Assembly (NCBI GenBank): GCA_948466395.1
Contig: CAOKAG010000006.1
Coordinates: 1 to 48,751, forward strand
Reading direction: 5' to 3'
From: an uncultured Mycoplasmatota bacterium
GTDB taxonomy: Bacteria > Bacillota_I > Bacilli_A > RF39 > UBA660
DNA length: 48,751 nucleotides
The notes beneath the pieces were generated by a model. It had not been told where the DNA came from. It did no database searches and saw only the letters and a list, made by a program, of their open reading frames with translations. This document shows, one piece after another, positions 1-10,509 of the stretch. Within the stretch, counting starts at the first letter, position 1; each line of letters opens with the position of its first letter. Position numbers and translations under genes: made by a program.

Positions 1-805
1 CATAAGTCACACTTCCACCATTTCCGATTAAGATTGGCACCATCTCATCTCCTAAATTTGGATCTGCTCCATTTAATGTCGCTTCATTATAAAGCGATGA
101 GAACTTTATTGTACATTTTGTATTCGCATTTAACTCACTCATAACAGGTTTCCAATTAACTCGATCCCACGTTCCACTTCCATTCTCACAAGTAAACTCG
201 ATGGGATACACTCCTTTTTCTGGCAAAGTTGTTTGTTCTTCCCCATTGACGATGATAGTTGTAAACAAGTAATCGTTTCCCGTAAACACCACATCACATT
301 TCATCTCTGGATCAAAAGTACTCACATTGGGTTGCCACTCTTCTTTATTCCAACTCGCACTTCCTTTATCACAAGTCATACTCGTTTCATAATTTCCTTG
401 ACTTGGAAACGCATTAACTTTTTCTCCATTGACATAGATCGTATATATACTTTCAAAATTGACACTACACTTGGTAACCTCAGTAAAACCATCAATAGTA
501 ATGGATCCTGTCTCATAATTCCATGTTCCTGTCGCATCATGATCACAAGTAATACTGACTTTATAACCTTTCTTATCTTCTGGGATACGTGTTTGTGTTT
601 GACCATCCACTTGGATAGCAAGCATTAAATCATTAGCAACAAAATTAGGCACTCTTCCTCTTATCACATTAAACTCTGCTTCTTCTTTATAAAATGCAAA
701 CGTTTTAAAAAGAGTAAGGACTCCTACTATAAAAAGAATGCCTAACACTGAAAACAAAATCATTCGATTTCTTTTTTTATTTTTTTTAAATTCTTGTAAT
801 TTCAT
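1..805 (-). CDS. Partial surface/secreted protein: N-terminal TM anchor plus tandem Cys-containing modules (runs off window start)
   Basis: Open minus-strand frame from ATG at 805 (MKLQEFKKNKKRNRMILFSVLGILFIVGVLTLFKTFAF...) to window edge; three modules of type TC-D/E-x-G-x-W...W/I-x...K-C-x-V/I-x-F. Absent from the ORF track because it is incomplete. Confidence 0.85.
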   Translation of the reverse strand, partial: MKLQEFKKNKKRNRMILFSVLGILFIVGVLTLFKTFAFYKEEAEFNVIRGRVPNFVANDLMLAIQVDGQTQTRIPEDKKGYKVSITCDHDATGTWNYETGSITIDGFTEVTKCSVNFESIYTIYVNGEKVNAFPSQGNYETSMTCDKGSASWNKEEWQPNVSTFDPEMKCDVVFTGNDYLFTTIIVNGEEQTTLPEKGVYPIEFTCENGSGTWDRVNWKPVMSELNANTKCTIKFSSLYNEATLNGADPNLGDEMVPILIGNGGSVTY

Positions 806-847
806 TTTTATTCTCCCAAATACAAAATTTATATTGTATGTATTTTG

Positions 848-876
848 ATTATACATAACATCTTTTGTACAGTCAA
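848..876 (-). promoter_or_regulatory. Promoter TTGACT-17-TATAAT for the surface protein, overlapped by an inverted repeat CTTTTGT-N9-ACAAAAG (862..884)
   Basis: Read directly on minus strand: TTGACT GTACAAAAGATGTTATG TATAAT. Confidence 0.6.
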
Positions 877-921
877 CACAAAAGTTATTTTGTATGAAAA
901 AATAAAACAAAGAGGTGCCCT

Positions 922-1164
922 ATGAACATAGCTAGGTTAAAAGAATTAAGAGAAGACAAAGATTTATATCAAAAAGATATAGCTAAAATATTAGGAATTA
1001 AACAACAACAATACAGTGAATATGAAATTGGGAAACGATTAATCCCCATTGATTATCTAGCAAAATTAGCCAATTATTATAACACTAGCATTGATTATTT
1101 ATTGTGTCGAACCGATAAAAAAGAGGCTTACCCAAAGAGTTTAATCGAAAAAAATAAAAAATGA
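922..1164 (+). CDS. XRE/Cro-CI family HTH regulator
   Basis: LKELREDKDLYQKDIAKILGIKQQQYSEYEIGKRLIPIDYLAKLANYYNTSIDYLL; SD AGAGG upstream. Confidence 0.85.
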   Translation: MNIARLKELREDKDLYQKDIAKILGIKQQQYSEYEIGKRLIPIDYLAKLANYYNTSIDYLLCRTDKKEAYPKSLIEKNKK

Positions 1165-1182
1165 AATATAAAAATTTCATTC

Positions 1183-4100
1183 TTAAAATAAACTTAATTG
1201 ACTCGTTTCAGGTAACCCTTTAAAAATATCTAAAAGCTTCATTTTTTCAACTGTTGTTGCATTCACTTTGCCTCTATTTTGGAAATCCTCAATGCAATAA
1301 AAGGACTTAATTTCTCTTTCTTCAATTATTTTAGTGGCAACGGAATCTCCTAGCCCATCCAAGCTACAAAAAGGCATGTACAAAGCATTTTCTTCAAAAT
1401 CAATAACAAAATTTTTACCATCACTTTTTTCAATATCAATCATTTTAAATTTAATGCCTCGAGCCGTCGCTTCTAAAGCAAGTTTTAAAGTTTCTAATAA
1501 AGACTCATCCTTATTACTTAACTTTTCTTGTCCTTTAATTTCAATCATTTTTTCTTTTATAGCCTCATACCCTTTGGTCATTACTTCAGGATCAAAATCT
1601 TGAAAGCGTGTTGAAAAATACGTACCATAATAAACAATAGGTTTATGAACTTTATACCAAGCTATACGAAAAGCACTGGTAACATAAGCCGCAGCGTGCG
1701 CTTTTGGAAACATGTATTTTATTTTTTGACAAGAATCAATATACCAATCTGGAATTTTATACTCTTTTAAAATTTCTACATAACCTTGCCATTCCTCTTG
1801 TAACGCTTTTTTACTCGCTTTACCTTTACGAACAAACTCCATAATTTTGAAAGCTTTAATAGGAGGAACACCTTTATTCATCAACTCAACCATAATATCA
1901 TCACGACACCCTATAACATCTTTAAAAGGACAAATATTCTTTCGTATTAACTCTTGAGCATTACCAAGCCAAACGTCTGTTCCATGAGCAAGCCCTGAAA
2001 TTTTTACAAGTTCTGCAAAAGTCGTTGGCTTTGCATCTTTAACCAGTTGGATCGTAAATCCTGTTCCAAACTCTGGAACGCCAAGCGTGCCTGTCTCACA
2101 CATAATCTGTTCAGGAGTAACACCTAAAGAATCGGTTCCTGTAAAAAGTGCCATTGTCTCTTTATCATCTAAAGGGACTTTCGTCACATCATCTCCCGTA
2201 ATATCTTGAATCATTCGTAGTTGAGTAGGATCGGTATGCCCTAAAATATCTAATTTTAAAACATCCGCATCAATTGCATGGTAATCAAAGTGAGTCGTAC
2301 GCCAAGCTTTTGAAGGGTCATCAGAAGGAAATTGAAAAGGTGTAAAATCGTAAACCTCCATATAATCTGGAATAACGACAATCCCTCCTGGATGTTGACC
2401 TGTTGTTCTTTTAACGCCAGTACAGCCTACTGCTAACCGTTCGGTTTCTATCTTTCGCATCGTAATTCCTTTCGCTTCACAATACCCTAGGACATAACCA
2501 ACCGCTGTTTTTTCAGCTACGGTACCAATTGTTCCCGCACGATAAACATTATCAACCCCAAACAACACTTTTGTATAGTCATGTGCACTCGCTTGGTTTA
2601 AATCAGAGAAGTTAAGATCTATATCTGGCACTTTATCCGCATTAAAGCCTAAAAAGGTAGCAAATGGAATATCGTGTCCATCCTTGGCCATTTTTTCTCC
2701 ACACAATAGACACATTTTATCAGGTAAATCAAAACCACAGGAATAAGCAACACCTAATGCCACCCCCGCTTCATCATTAAACACACTGTGTTTGCATTTA
2801 GGACAACGATAATGAGCGGGTAGACTATTGACCTCTGTAATTCCCATCATATTCGCAACGAAAGAAGAACCTACACTTCCTCTAGAACCTACTAAGAACC
2901 CTTCATCATTAGAATGCTTAACAAGCTTTTGAGCAATTAAATAAATCACATCATAATTAGCTCCAATAATACCTCCTAATTTTTTATAAGCTATTTTGTC
3001 TCGTTCTTCTTCATTCTTGTCTTCAATTTCTTCTTGACTTAAATGTTTTTTCACACACTCTTTTACCGCTTCTTTTCCTTGATTAATAATAGTATGAACC
3101 AATGAAAAAGCTTTCTCCTCCTCTTTTTCCTCTTCTAGACACGCTTTAATAATGGCATCGCCATAAAGTTCTTTTGCTAGACGCTCTTCAATATTTAGGG
3201 GAAGAGGATGACCATAAAGTTCATCAGCCCGTTCATAAACCAACTGAGTCATCGTCTCAACTGACTTTGGAATCTTTGGTGCAAAAGGATTAGGGGTATC
3301 AATAATCACCTCAATTTCTTCACACATAGAAGCAATTTTATTTGTATTTTCTACAACAATTTCTTGACTTAATGCATCACCTAAAAAGCTAAAATCTTCC
3401 ATCATTTCCTCGGTCGTCTTTAAATACATATTTGGAATCTCTTGCCCTTTATAATTTAAAGGATGCAATTTACCATTGAATTTTTGATTAATTACAATCT
3501 CACGATAAATTTTATCTTCTTTTTTTAGATTATGAACGTCTCCTGTAGCCACCACCATTTTACCAGCGGTTTTAGCAACATCAACAATTCTTTTCAAATA
3601 CTTTTGCGCTTCCTTTTCGGTCAAAAACTTTTTATCCTCTCCTATCAAATGAATAAAAGCACTAACAGGTTGAACTTCAATGTAATCATAAAAGCTCATC
3701 ATATTAACCATTTCTTCATCCTCTTTATTAAGAGAATCCTTAAAAACCTCTCCATTAATACAAGCACTTCCAATAAGTAACCCTTCTCTTAAACGTTCCA
3801 CTTCTTGTCGTGGTATTTTAGGAGCATCGTTTTTATATAAATACTTCGTATTAGCAATGGAAATAATTTTAAATAAATTTTTTAACCCTTCGCGATTTTT
3901 AGCTAAAAGCGTCACATGAAAAGGACGAGCAAACTTAATCAAACTTTCAATATCAAAACTAGACATTAAATCATCTGTCGTACTGACATTTTGATCATCA
4001 AACGCTTTACTCATTTTATAAAAAGCAATCGCTGTCCCCTCAGCATCGTAATCCGCACGATGGTGTTTATCTTCATCCCAAGGCACATCTAACTTTTTAG

Positions 4101-5685
4101 TTAAAGTCGAAAGTTTATGGTTCATCCACTCGGGATGTAAGATTCGAGCAAGTCCCATCGTATCAATCACCGTATAAGAAAACTCTCCTAAATGGTATTT
4201 ATTAAAAGCCGCACACATCATGGAAATATCAAATTTAGCATTATGAGCAACAAGAGGCAAATCCCCGACCCACTCGATAAATTGTTTCGTAACCGTCTCC
4301 TCATCAGGGCACCCTTTCACCATTTCATCGGTAATAAAAGTAATCTCTGTAATCTTACTTGGAATAGGTCGACCTGGGTCAATCAACTGATCAAAACGGT
4401 CCAAAATTTCACCATTTCGGATTTTAACCGCACCAATTTCAATCATCGTATCCTTACCCGCATAGAGTCCTGTAGTTTCAGTATCGAAAACCACAAACGT
4501 ATCCTCTAAAAAAGTATAGGTTTTAGGATGAGTAATCACATCGATTTCATCCGCCACCACATTCATCTCAGCCCCATACAAAACTTTAAATTTATCCTTT
4601 TCTTCTTTCCCTTTATTAATATCGCCCACCGCATGAAATAAATCCGGAAAAGCTTGACAACAGTTATGATCCACCACGCCTATGGCTCTTTGACCCATCT
4701 TATAAGCATGTTTCACAAGCGTTTTGGCATCAATCACGCCATCCATGGCACTCATCATCGTATGCGTATGCAACTCGACTCTTGGACACTCTGTTTTTTC
4801 AGTGATTATCTCTTCTTTAGTAGGAATCGCTTCCCATTTATGCACCATAAAAACCAAATCTTTACAAAACTCATCATAAACGACTTTTCCACTAAAACGA
4901 TACCAACTATTTTCTTTAAACTCATTTAAAGCTTGTTCATAATCCTCTTTTTGTTTTTTCCAAATTTTAACTAAAATACTATCAGTCTTATCACTCACTT
5001 TTAAAGTAATTAAATTCGTTTTTTCAAACTCTTTGCCTTCAATTCCAAAGACATAGGCTTCACTCGTCACATGATCAATAATCCCCATAATATTATGAAG
5101 AGGCGTAATAGCATCACTATCCACCGCTTGATGTTCATACACCACCACTTCTTTTTTATCCAATTGTCCAAACCTACTTTTTTCTAAATCTTCTTTCAAA
5201 GAAGCGTTCATCGCATCATTCACAACCGTAGTAATTTTAAAATCACCGAGTCCCATTAAATGAAGTTGATTTTCTAATCGCTTATTAACCCGAACCATTT
5301 CCATTTCTTCTAACTTTGAAGCCACTTCAAGAGTAATAATTTCATCATCAATCTCTATTTTCGACTCCAATAAATTTATTAAAGAAGGACGTTCATTAAC
5401 CAATTCCTGTATAAGTGCTTTTAAATAAATCAAGACATCATCTAGCGTTTTAATCGTATAACTAAAATACACGACACACTTATTCTTTTGTCGAATGCCT
5501 TTACTTGCTAAATCAAGAATCGTTTGAACTTCTGAAAAAGGCAACAAATACCGACTTTCTAAATAAACTTCAAATATTGCTTTCTCTTTTAAATAACGCA
5601 CTTTTAAAATCTTAGTATTCTTAAAAATCTCTTCTTGATAATTAAAACCTATACTTTCAAAAAATCGCTTTAAATCCCCATCCAT
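1183..5685 (-). CDS. polC: DNA polymerase III PolC-type alpha subunit
   Basis: 1500 aa; PHP motif VELHTHTMMSAMDG, DEDD exonuclease VVFDTETTGL, polymerase core DIDLNFS and VGSRGSVGSS. Confidence 0.97.
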   Translation of the reverse strand: MDGDLKRFFESIGFNYQEEIFKNTKILKVRYLKEKAIFEVYLESRYLLPFSEVQTILDLASKGIRQKNKCVVYFSYTIKTLDDVLIYLKALIQELVNERPSLINLLESKIEIDDEIITLEVASKLEEMEMVRVNKRLENQLHLMGLGDFKITTVVNDAMNASLKEDLEKSRFGQLDKKEVVVYEHQAVDSDAITPLHNIMGIIDHVTSEAYVFGIEGKEFEKTNLITLKVSDKTDSILVKIWKKQKEDYEQALNEFKENSWYRFSGKVVYDEFCKDLVFMVHKWEAIPTKEEIITEKTECPRVELHTHTMMSAMDGVIDAKTLVKHAYKMGQRAIGVVDHNCCQAFPDLFHAVGDINKGKEEKDKFKVLYGAEMNVVADEIDVITHPKTYTFLEDTFVVFDTETTGLYAGKDTMIEIGAVKIRNGEILDRFDQLIDPGRPIPSKITEITFITDEMVKGCPDEETVTKQFIEWVGDLPLVAHNAKFDISMMCAAFNKYHLGEFSYTVIDTMGLARILHPEWMNHKLSTLTKKLDVPWDEDKHHRADYDAEGTAIAFYKMSKAFDDQNVSTTDDLMSSFDIESLIKFARPFHVTLLAKNREGLKNLFKIISIANTKYLYKNDAPKIPRQEVERLREGLLIGSACINGEVFKDSLNKEDEEMVNMMSFYDYIEVQPVSAFIHLIGEDKKFLTEKEAQKYLKRIVDVAKTAGKMVVATGDVHNLKKEDKIYREIVINQKFNGKLHPLNYKGQEIPNMYLKTTEEMMEDFSFLGDALSQEIVVENTNKIASMCEEIEVIIDTPNPFAPKIPKSVETMTQLVYERADELYGHPLPLNIEERLAKELYGDAIIKACLEEEKEEEKAFSLVHTIINQGKEAVKECVKKHLSQEEIEDKNEEERDKIAYKKLGGIIGANYDVIYLIAQKLVKHSNDEGFLVGSRGSVGSSFVANMMGITEVNSLPAHYRCPKCKHSVFNDEAGVALGVAYSCGFDLPDKMCLLCGEKMAKDGHDIPFATFLGFNADKVPDIDLNFSDLNQASAHDYTKVLFGVDNVYRAGTIGTVAEKTAVGYVLGYCEAKGITMRKIETERLAVGCTGVKRTTGQHPGGIVVIPDYMEVYDFTPFQFPSDDPSKAWRTTHFDYHAIDADVLKLDILGHTDPTQLRMIQDITGDDVTKVPLDDKETMALFTGTDSLGVTPEQIMCETGTLGVPEFGTGFTIQLVKDAKPTTFAELVKISGLAHGTDVWLGNAQELIRKNICPFKDVIGCRDDIMVELMNKGVPPIKAFKIMEFVRKGKASKKALQEEWQGYVEILKEYKIPDWYIDSCQKIKYMFPKAHAAAYVTSAFRIAWYKVHKPIVYYGTYFSTRFQDFDPEVMTKGYEAIKEKMIEIKGQEKLSNKDESLLETLKLALEATARGIKFKMIDIEKSDGKNFVIDFEENALYMPFCSLDGLGDSVATKIIEEREIKSFYCIEDFQNRGKVNATTVEKMKLLDIFKGLPETSQLSLF

Positions 5686-5692
5686 AACACAC

Positions 5693-8596
5693 CTACTTCT
5701 TTATAATATTATTAACATTCATTTGATACGTATCAAAACGTTTCGTCACTCTTCCTTGGATCTCCACCACATCTTGCTTTTTTAAATTTTCTATTAAATT
5801 CATTTGTTTTGAAAAAACAATAAATAAACCTTGACCCGTTTCATCACTCGCTTCAATAAAAGCCATAGCCTCTCCTTTTTTCGTTTTCGTTTCTCTAATA
5901 CTTTCAATTAAAACAATCACTCGAATGTACTTATCAAAAGATTCTGGTAGATGTTCTAATTTCACAATTCCTGAATCCGTATAAATACTTGTTGGATGAT
6001 TGGTAATATAAAAACCATAACTTTTTAATTCTCTAGCTAGTAAATCACTTTCATCTTGAAATTCTTTAATCACTGGCTTTAAAAGTAAAGAAGAATCAAT
6101 TCCTTCCGATAACTTAGCAAACGAAAACACATTTTCTAAATTTTCTTTTAAAGTGGTCATATTTCCAAAATCTCTTAAAGTATTGGCATCAATTAAAAGT
6201 TCTAGAATACGTTGATTAACATTTTTATTAAACGTTCTTCTTACAAAATCAATATAATCTTGAAACAGACCATTTTTTTCTCTTTCTTCTAACAGTTGAT
6301 GAACCGTAACTGGATTAATACCTTTTATAATAGATAAAGGCAAAATAAGTTGATGATGATCTAAAACGTACCACGCTTCACTTAAATTAATATGTGGATG
6401 AACCAGTTGAAGACGATAACGTTTTGCTAGAACTAAATATTCTTTGGTCTTCGCTTCACTTCCAATACTCATATTAAGAAGATTAATTAAGAAAAACTCT
6501 TTGGTTTTCACTTTTAAATAAGCCATCCAATACCCAATAAGGGCATAAGCCACCGAATGAGATTTATTAAACCCATAATCCGCAAATTTGAGAATCAACT
6601 GAAACAATTCTTTAGCTAAGGCTTCTTGATAGCCTTTATTTATGGCTCGTTTAATAAAACGTGATTCCTCATTTAAAATAACCGCTCGCTCTTTTTTACT
6701 CATGGCTCTTCGAATCAAATCCGCTTCAGCAAAACTGTAATCCGCCACCAGCACTAAAAGTTGCATGACTTGTTCTTGATAAACAATGATTCCTTCTGTT
6801 TCCTCTAAAATCGGTACTAAATCAGGATGCAAATAACGCACCTCTTCTTGTCCTTCTTTTCTTCTTATAAACGAATTGATATTATCCATGGGTCCAGGTC
6901 TGTAAAGCGCAATCGCCGCCACTAAATCGGAAAAGCATCTTGGTTTTAATTTTTGTAAAAAACTTTTCATTCCTGCACTTTCAAATTGAAAAACCCCTTC
7001 TGTTTTCCCCAAACTAAATAATTCTAAAACTTCTTTATCTTCCAAATTAATTTTATTTAAATTAATCTTAATTTTCTTCTCTTTATAAATTAACTCTAAA
7101 ATATTAGAAAGCATCGTTAAATTTTCAATAGCCAACAAATCCATTTTTAACAACCCTAATTCTTCCAAATAATCTTTTGTAATTCCTGTTGTTAAACTTC
7201 CATTATATTCTTCCATAACCGGAATTAAAGATAATAAAGGGACATCTGAAATAACCACTCCCGCCGCATGTTTGCTACAATTCTTTTTTAATCCTTCCAA
7301 CTTTAAAGCAAGTTGATAAATCTTTTTTAATTCTTCGTCAGCCTCTAATATTTTTTTGACAATTTCTTTTTCTAAATTTTCTTTTAGAGTGACTTTAGAA
7401 GACACTTCTTTTAACAAATTCATAAAACTTAAGCGCGTAACATCTAAAACTCTTCCCACTTCTTTTAAAGCAAGTTTACTTTTTAGAGTAGAAAAAGAGA
7501 CAATAGAAGCCACCTGTTCTTTTCCATAACGTGTGGTAATGTAGTCAATAATTTCTTCTCTTCTTCGATTTTCAAAATCGATGTCAATATCGGGCATGGT
7601 AATACGTTCTGGATTTAAAAAACGCTCAAACAACAAGTGATACTTTATAGGGTCAATATCCGTAATACCTAAAACATAACAAACTAATGAACCCGCGGCA
7701 CTTCCTCTTCCAGGCCCTACAAAAATATTTTTTTTCTTAGCATACAAAACGTAATCATAAACAATAAGAATGTAATCACAAAACCCCATTTTCTGAATCA
7801 CATCTAATTCATAATTCAAACGGTTTAAATAAAGTTCATTTTCTAATCCATTCAATCGCTTTTTTAATCCTTTTAAACTTAAGTTTTTTAAAAAAAGAGA
7901 AGAATCCTCTAATTCATTTTTATAATGAGGAATATGTTTTAAATTCATTGGAATCATTAAATCAATTTGACTGGCAAAATCAAGAGTCGTTTGTTCATCT
8001 TCTTTTGATACTTCCTCTAAAAGAAACCCAAAAGGCCTTTCTTTTTTTTCATAATCCCCAATTTTAATATCTTTTTCAATCATTTCTAAATAATCTAAAT
8101 AAACCAAATCTTCTTTTGATAAGGCATGGATAGATTGAACAAAAACAATTTTTTCACTTTTTAATAAAGCTTGCTTTTTTTCTTCATCGTTTTGATAGCC
8201 AATATAAACATCAAAATAAGGAATAAATAAGGAATAAAGAGATAAAGAAGAATAAGGAAGAATGACCATCACGTCAGCTTTAAACGGTTCTAAATCTTCT
8301 AATTCTAACTTTTTTTGATGAGTTAAAGCTTCTATTTTCAATAAATTTTGATACCCTTGATAGTTTTTAGCGTAAAAATAGACGTCATTTTCTGAAAAGA
8401 GAAGAGAAAGTCCAAGAATAGGTTGAATATTATTTTTAATACATTTATGGTAAAACTCAATGCATCCAAACAAATTCTCATCCACAATGGCACAACTTTT
8501 AATCTCTTTTTTAACCAAGAAAGCCATTAAATCATCAATTTTAATCATGCTTTTAAGTAAACTATAATCGGTGGTTATTTTAAGTGGTACGTACAT
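5693..8596 (-). CDS. dnaE: DNA polymerase III subunit alpha, DnaE-type (start probably at 8596, MYVPLKITTDYS, behind GGGGGAG)
   Basis: VGPGRGSAAGSLVCYVLGITDIDP, PDIDIDFENRRREEIIDY, NKSHSVAYALIGYWMAYLK, C-terminal OB domain. Confidence 0.93.
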   Translation of the reverse strand: MYVPLKITTDYSLLKSMIKIDDLMAFLVKKEIKSCAIVDENLFGCIEFYHKCIKNNIQPILGLSLLFSENDVYFYAKNYQGYQNLLKIEALTHQKKLELEDLEPFKADVMVILPYSSLSLYSLFIPYFDVYIGYQNDEEKKQALLKSEKIVFVQSIHALSKEDLVYLDYLEMIEKDIKIGDYEKKERPFGFLLEEVSKEDEQTTLDFASQIDLMIPMNLKHIPHYKNELEDSSLFLKNLSLKGLKKRLNGLENELYLNRLNYELDVIQKMGFCDYILIVYDYVLYAKKKNIFVGPGRGSAAGSLVCYVLGITDIDPIKYHLLFERFLNPERITMPDIDIDFENRRREEIIDYITTRYGKEQVASIVSFSTLKSKLALKEVGRVLDVTRLSFMNLLKEVSSKVTLKENLEKEIVKKILEADEELKKIYQLALKLEGLKKNCSKHAAGVVISDVPLLSLIPVMEEYNGSLTTGITKDYLEELGLLKMDLLAIENLTMLSNILELIYKEKKIKINLNKINLEDKEVLELFSLGKTEGVFQFESAGMKSFLQKLKPRCFSDLVAAIALYRPGPMDNINSFIRRKEGQEEVRYLHPDLVPILEETEGIIVYQEQVMQLLVLVADYSFAEADLIRRAMSKKERAVILNEESRFIKRAINKGYQEALAKELFQLILKFADYGFNKSHSVAYALIGYWMAYLKVKTKEFFLINLLNMSIGSEAKTKEYLVLAKRYRLQLVHPHINLSEAWYVLDHHQLILPLSIIKGINPVTVHQLLEEREKNGLFQDYIDFVRRTFNKNVNQRILELLIDANTLRDFGNMTTLKENLENVFSFAKLSEGIDSSLLLKPVIKEFQDESDLLARELKSYGFYITNHPTSIYTDSGIVKLEHLPESFDKYIRVIVLIESIRETKTKKGEAMAFIEASDETGQGLFIVFSKQMNLIENLKKQDVVEIQGRVTKRFDTYQMNVNNIIKK

Positions 8597-8638
8597 AAAA
8601 GACTCCCCCATCTTTATTTCATTATAGCACAATTTTTT

Positions 8639-10408
8639 TTAATTAATTAAACTTTCAATCAATTTTAGATAATCCGTTAACACATTCTTTTTTTTAGGAA
8701 CCTCAAGCATTTTTTTAGCCAATGCAACATCATCTGTAATCACATTATCCACACCCAATTCTTTCATTTTTTGAATAGTTTCACTATTATTTACAGTCCA
8801 AACGTAAATTTCTTTTTCTTGTTCATGAATTTGGGAAATTAAATTTTTGGTAACATTTGCTTCACTCACACTAAAAATATCCGCATCATTTAACGATTCC
8901 AAATCTCCATAAAGAAGACTCGTCACATAAACCGTCTTAATATGTTCATCATACGCTTTAATCATTTTTAAAACCTCATAATTAGAACTTGCTAAGACCA
9001 CATTAAAAAAATAATCTTCTTCTTTAAGTTCTCGAAGGACTTCATAAACTAGAAAATCAAAATCACCTGAAGCTTTAAATTCAACATTCAATTTTACTTG
9101 ATTCGCTTTTGCCCAAAGAAGAACATCTTTAAATAATGGAATAGAATTTACTTCCTCATAATCCACTTCTGAAATCTTTTTATTTATTCCATACGTTCTT
9201 TTTAATGAAGCATCATGCAAAACAACGACTTGTTTATCTTTAGTACAACGTAAATCAAGTTCAATCCAGTCCGCTTCTAAACGCTTTGCTTCCAAAAAAG
9301 CCTCCATGGTATTTTCTTTAAAGTCCTTTGAAGCACCACGATGCGCTGTTACTAAAATGGGCTTCTCTTCATAAAAGGCAAAATCATATTTTCCTTCTAA
9401 GGCTTCATGCGTAAAAAGACTTCCACTAAACAAGATAAAAACAATGAGACCAATTTTAAAACTCTTCCATTTTTTTAAAAGAATCTTACTCTTCTTAGAA
9501 CTAAGTTTAAAATAATGGACTGTTTCATTTTTCTCTTCCTTATGTTGATAAAAAAGAGAACTAATCACCGCAAGACATAAAGGCATTGAAATTAAATAAT
9601 AAAAACTGAAAACAATTAAAATAAACAAACCAATAATAGTAATTAAAATACTTTCAATTAACACACTTTCAAAAAAAGAATGAATAAAATAAATAATGAA
9701 AATGCCTATAGAAATAAAAACGATATAAGAAACAAAAAGCACAAGTTCTGTAAAAGTTAAAGTAAGAAAATCTTTAACAATGGTATTTTTACTTAAATTT
9801 TGACTTTTTTGCTTAGAAATTTTAAGACTATTTTCGTCTAATAAATAATAGTGATAAGTATAAAGATTTCGTAAAACAAAAAAAAGCATAATAAAAAGAA
9901 AAAGAATAAAAAACACCTGTATATACAATTTAGAGTGAATATAATTTAAAATAAATTCAGGAATAGAAAATGAACTAAGAAAACTCGTCGTAAGTCCTAA
10001 ATTTAAAAAGAAAATAAAAAAGGTCACGATAAAAGTAAAAGAAAAATTCTTAAAATGAAACACTTTTAAAGACTTCGGAATTGATAAGGCAAGGGCTTCT
10101 CGAATACTTATCTTTTGATTATTTTTAGAGGCATCAAAAATAACGAGCACCGTGTGAATATCAAAAATAGAATAAACAACGATTAGTAAAACAAGAATAA
10201 GAAGCATTAAAATGGTTAAAGGATTAAAAAGAAAAGGACCTATATTTTCTATTGTTAAATAACGATACCCTCTTACCTTCATAATAAAATCAAATAATTT
10301 CCAAAAAAGCGGTACAAAAATAAATATGGAAGACAACTTGTAAATTCCTTCAAATGTAATTAAGGTTTTCATATTAAAAGTAATAATTTTTTTTATCTCT
10401 TTTATCAT
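8639..10408 (-). CDS. Membrane-anchored glycerophosphodiester phosphodiesterase family protein
   Basis: N-terminal multi-TM domain; GDPD motif VTAHRGASKDFKENTMEAFLEAKRLEADWIELDLRCTKDKQVVVLHDASLKR. Confidence 0.88.
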   Translation of the reverse strand: MIKEIKKIITFNMKTLITFEGIYKLSSIFIFVPLFWKLFDFIMKVRGYRYLTIENIGPFLFNPLTILMLLILVLLIVVYSIFDIHTVLVIFDASKNNQKISIREALALSIPKSLKVFHFKNFSFTFIVTFFIFFLNLGLTTSFLSSFSIPEFILNYIHSKLYIQVFFILFLFIMLFFVLRNLYTYHYYLLDENSLKISKQKSQNLSKNTIVKDFLTLTFTELVLFVSYIVFISIGIFIIYFIHSFFESVLIESILITIIGLFILIVFSFYYLISMPLCLAVISSLFYQHKEEKNETVHYFKLSSKKSKILLKKWKSFKIGLIVFILFSGSLFTHEALEGKYDFAFYEEKPILVTAHRGASKDFKENTMEAFLEAKRLEADWIELDLRCTKDKQVVVLHDASLKRTYGINKKISEVDYEEVNSIPLFKDVLLWAKANQVKLNVEFKASGDFDFLVYEVLRELKEEDYFFNVVLASSNYEVLKMIKAYDEHIKTVYVTSLLYGDLESLNDADIFSVSEANVTKNLISQIHEQEKEIYVWTVNNSETIQKMKELGVDNVITDDVALAKKMLEVPKKKNVLTDYLKLIESLIN

Positions 10409-10509
10409 TTTTAAACTTCTTTCTTTAACTATTTTAGTATAGATTAAACAATTAAACAATAAATTTCTCTAAAACAAAAAAAAGAACGATTTTATTCATT
10501 CTTTAATAC

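Noticed and set aside
233-628. 131-aa + strand ORF (and 376..621 -)
   Set aside because: Antisense or out-of-frame to the well-supported surface-protein frame on the minus strand.
1334-4929. + strand ORFs 1334..1603, 3532..3780, 4192..4509, 4654..4929
   Set aside because: Antisense shadows of polC; no SD, biased composition, no domain-like features.
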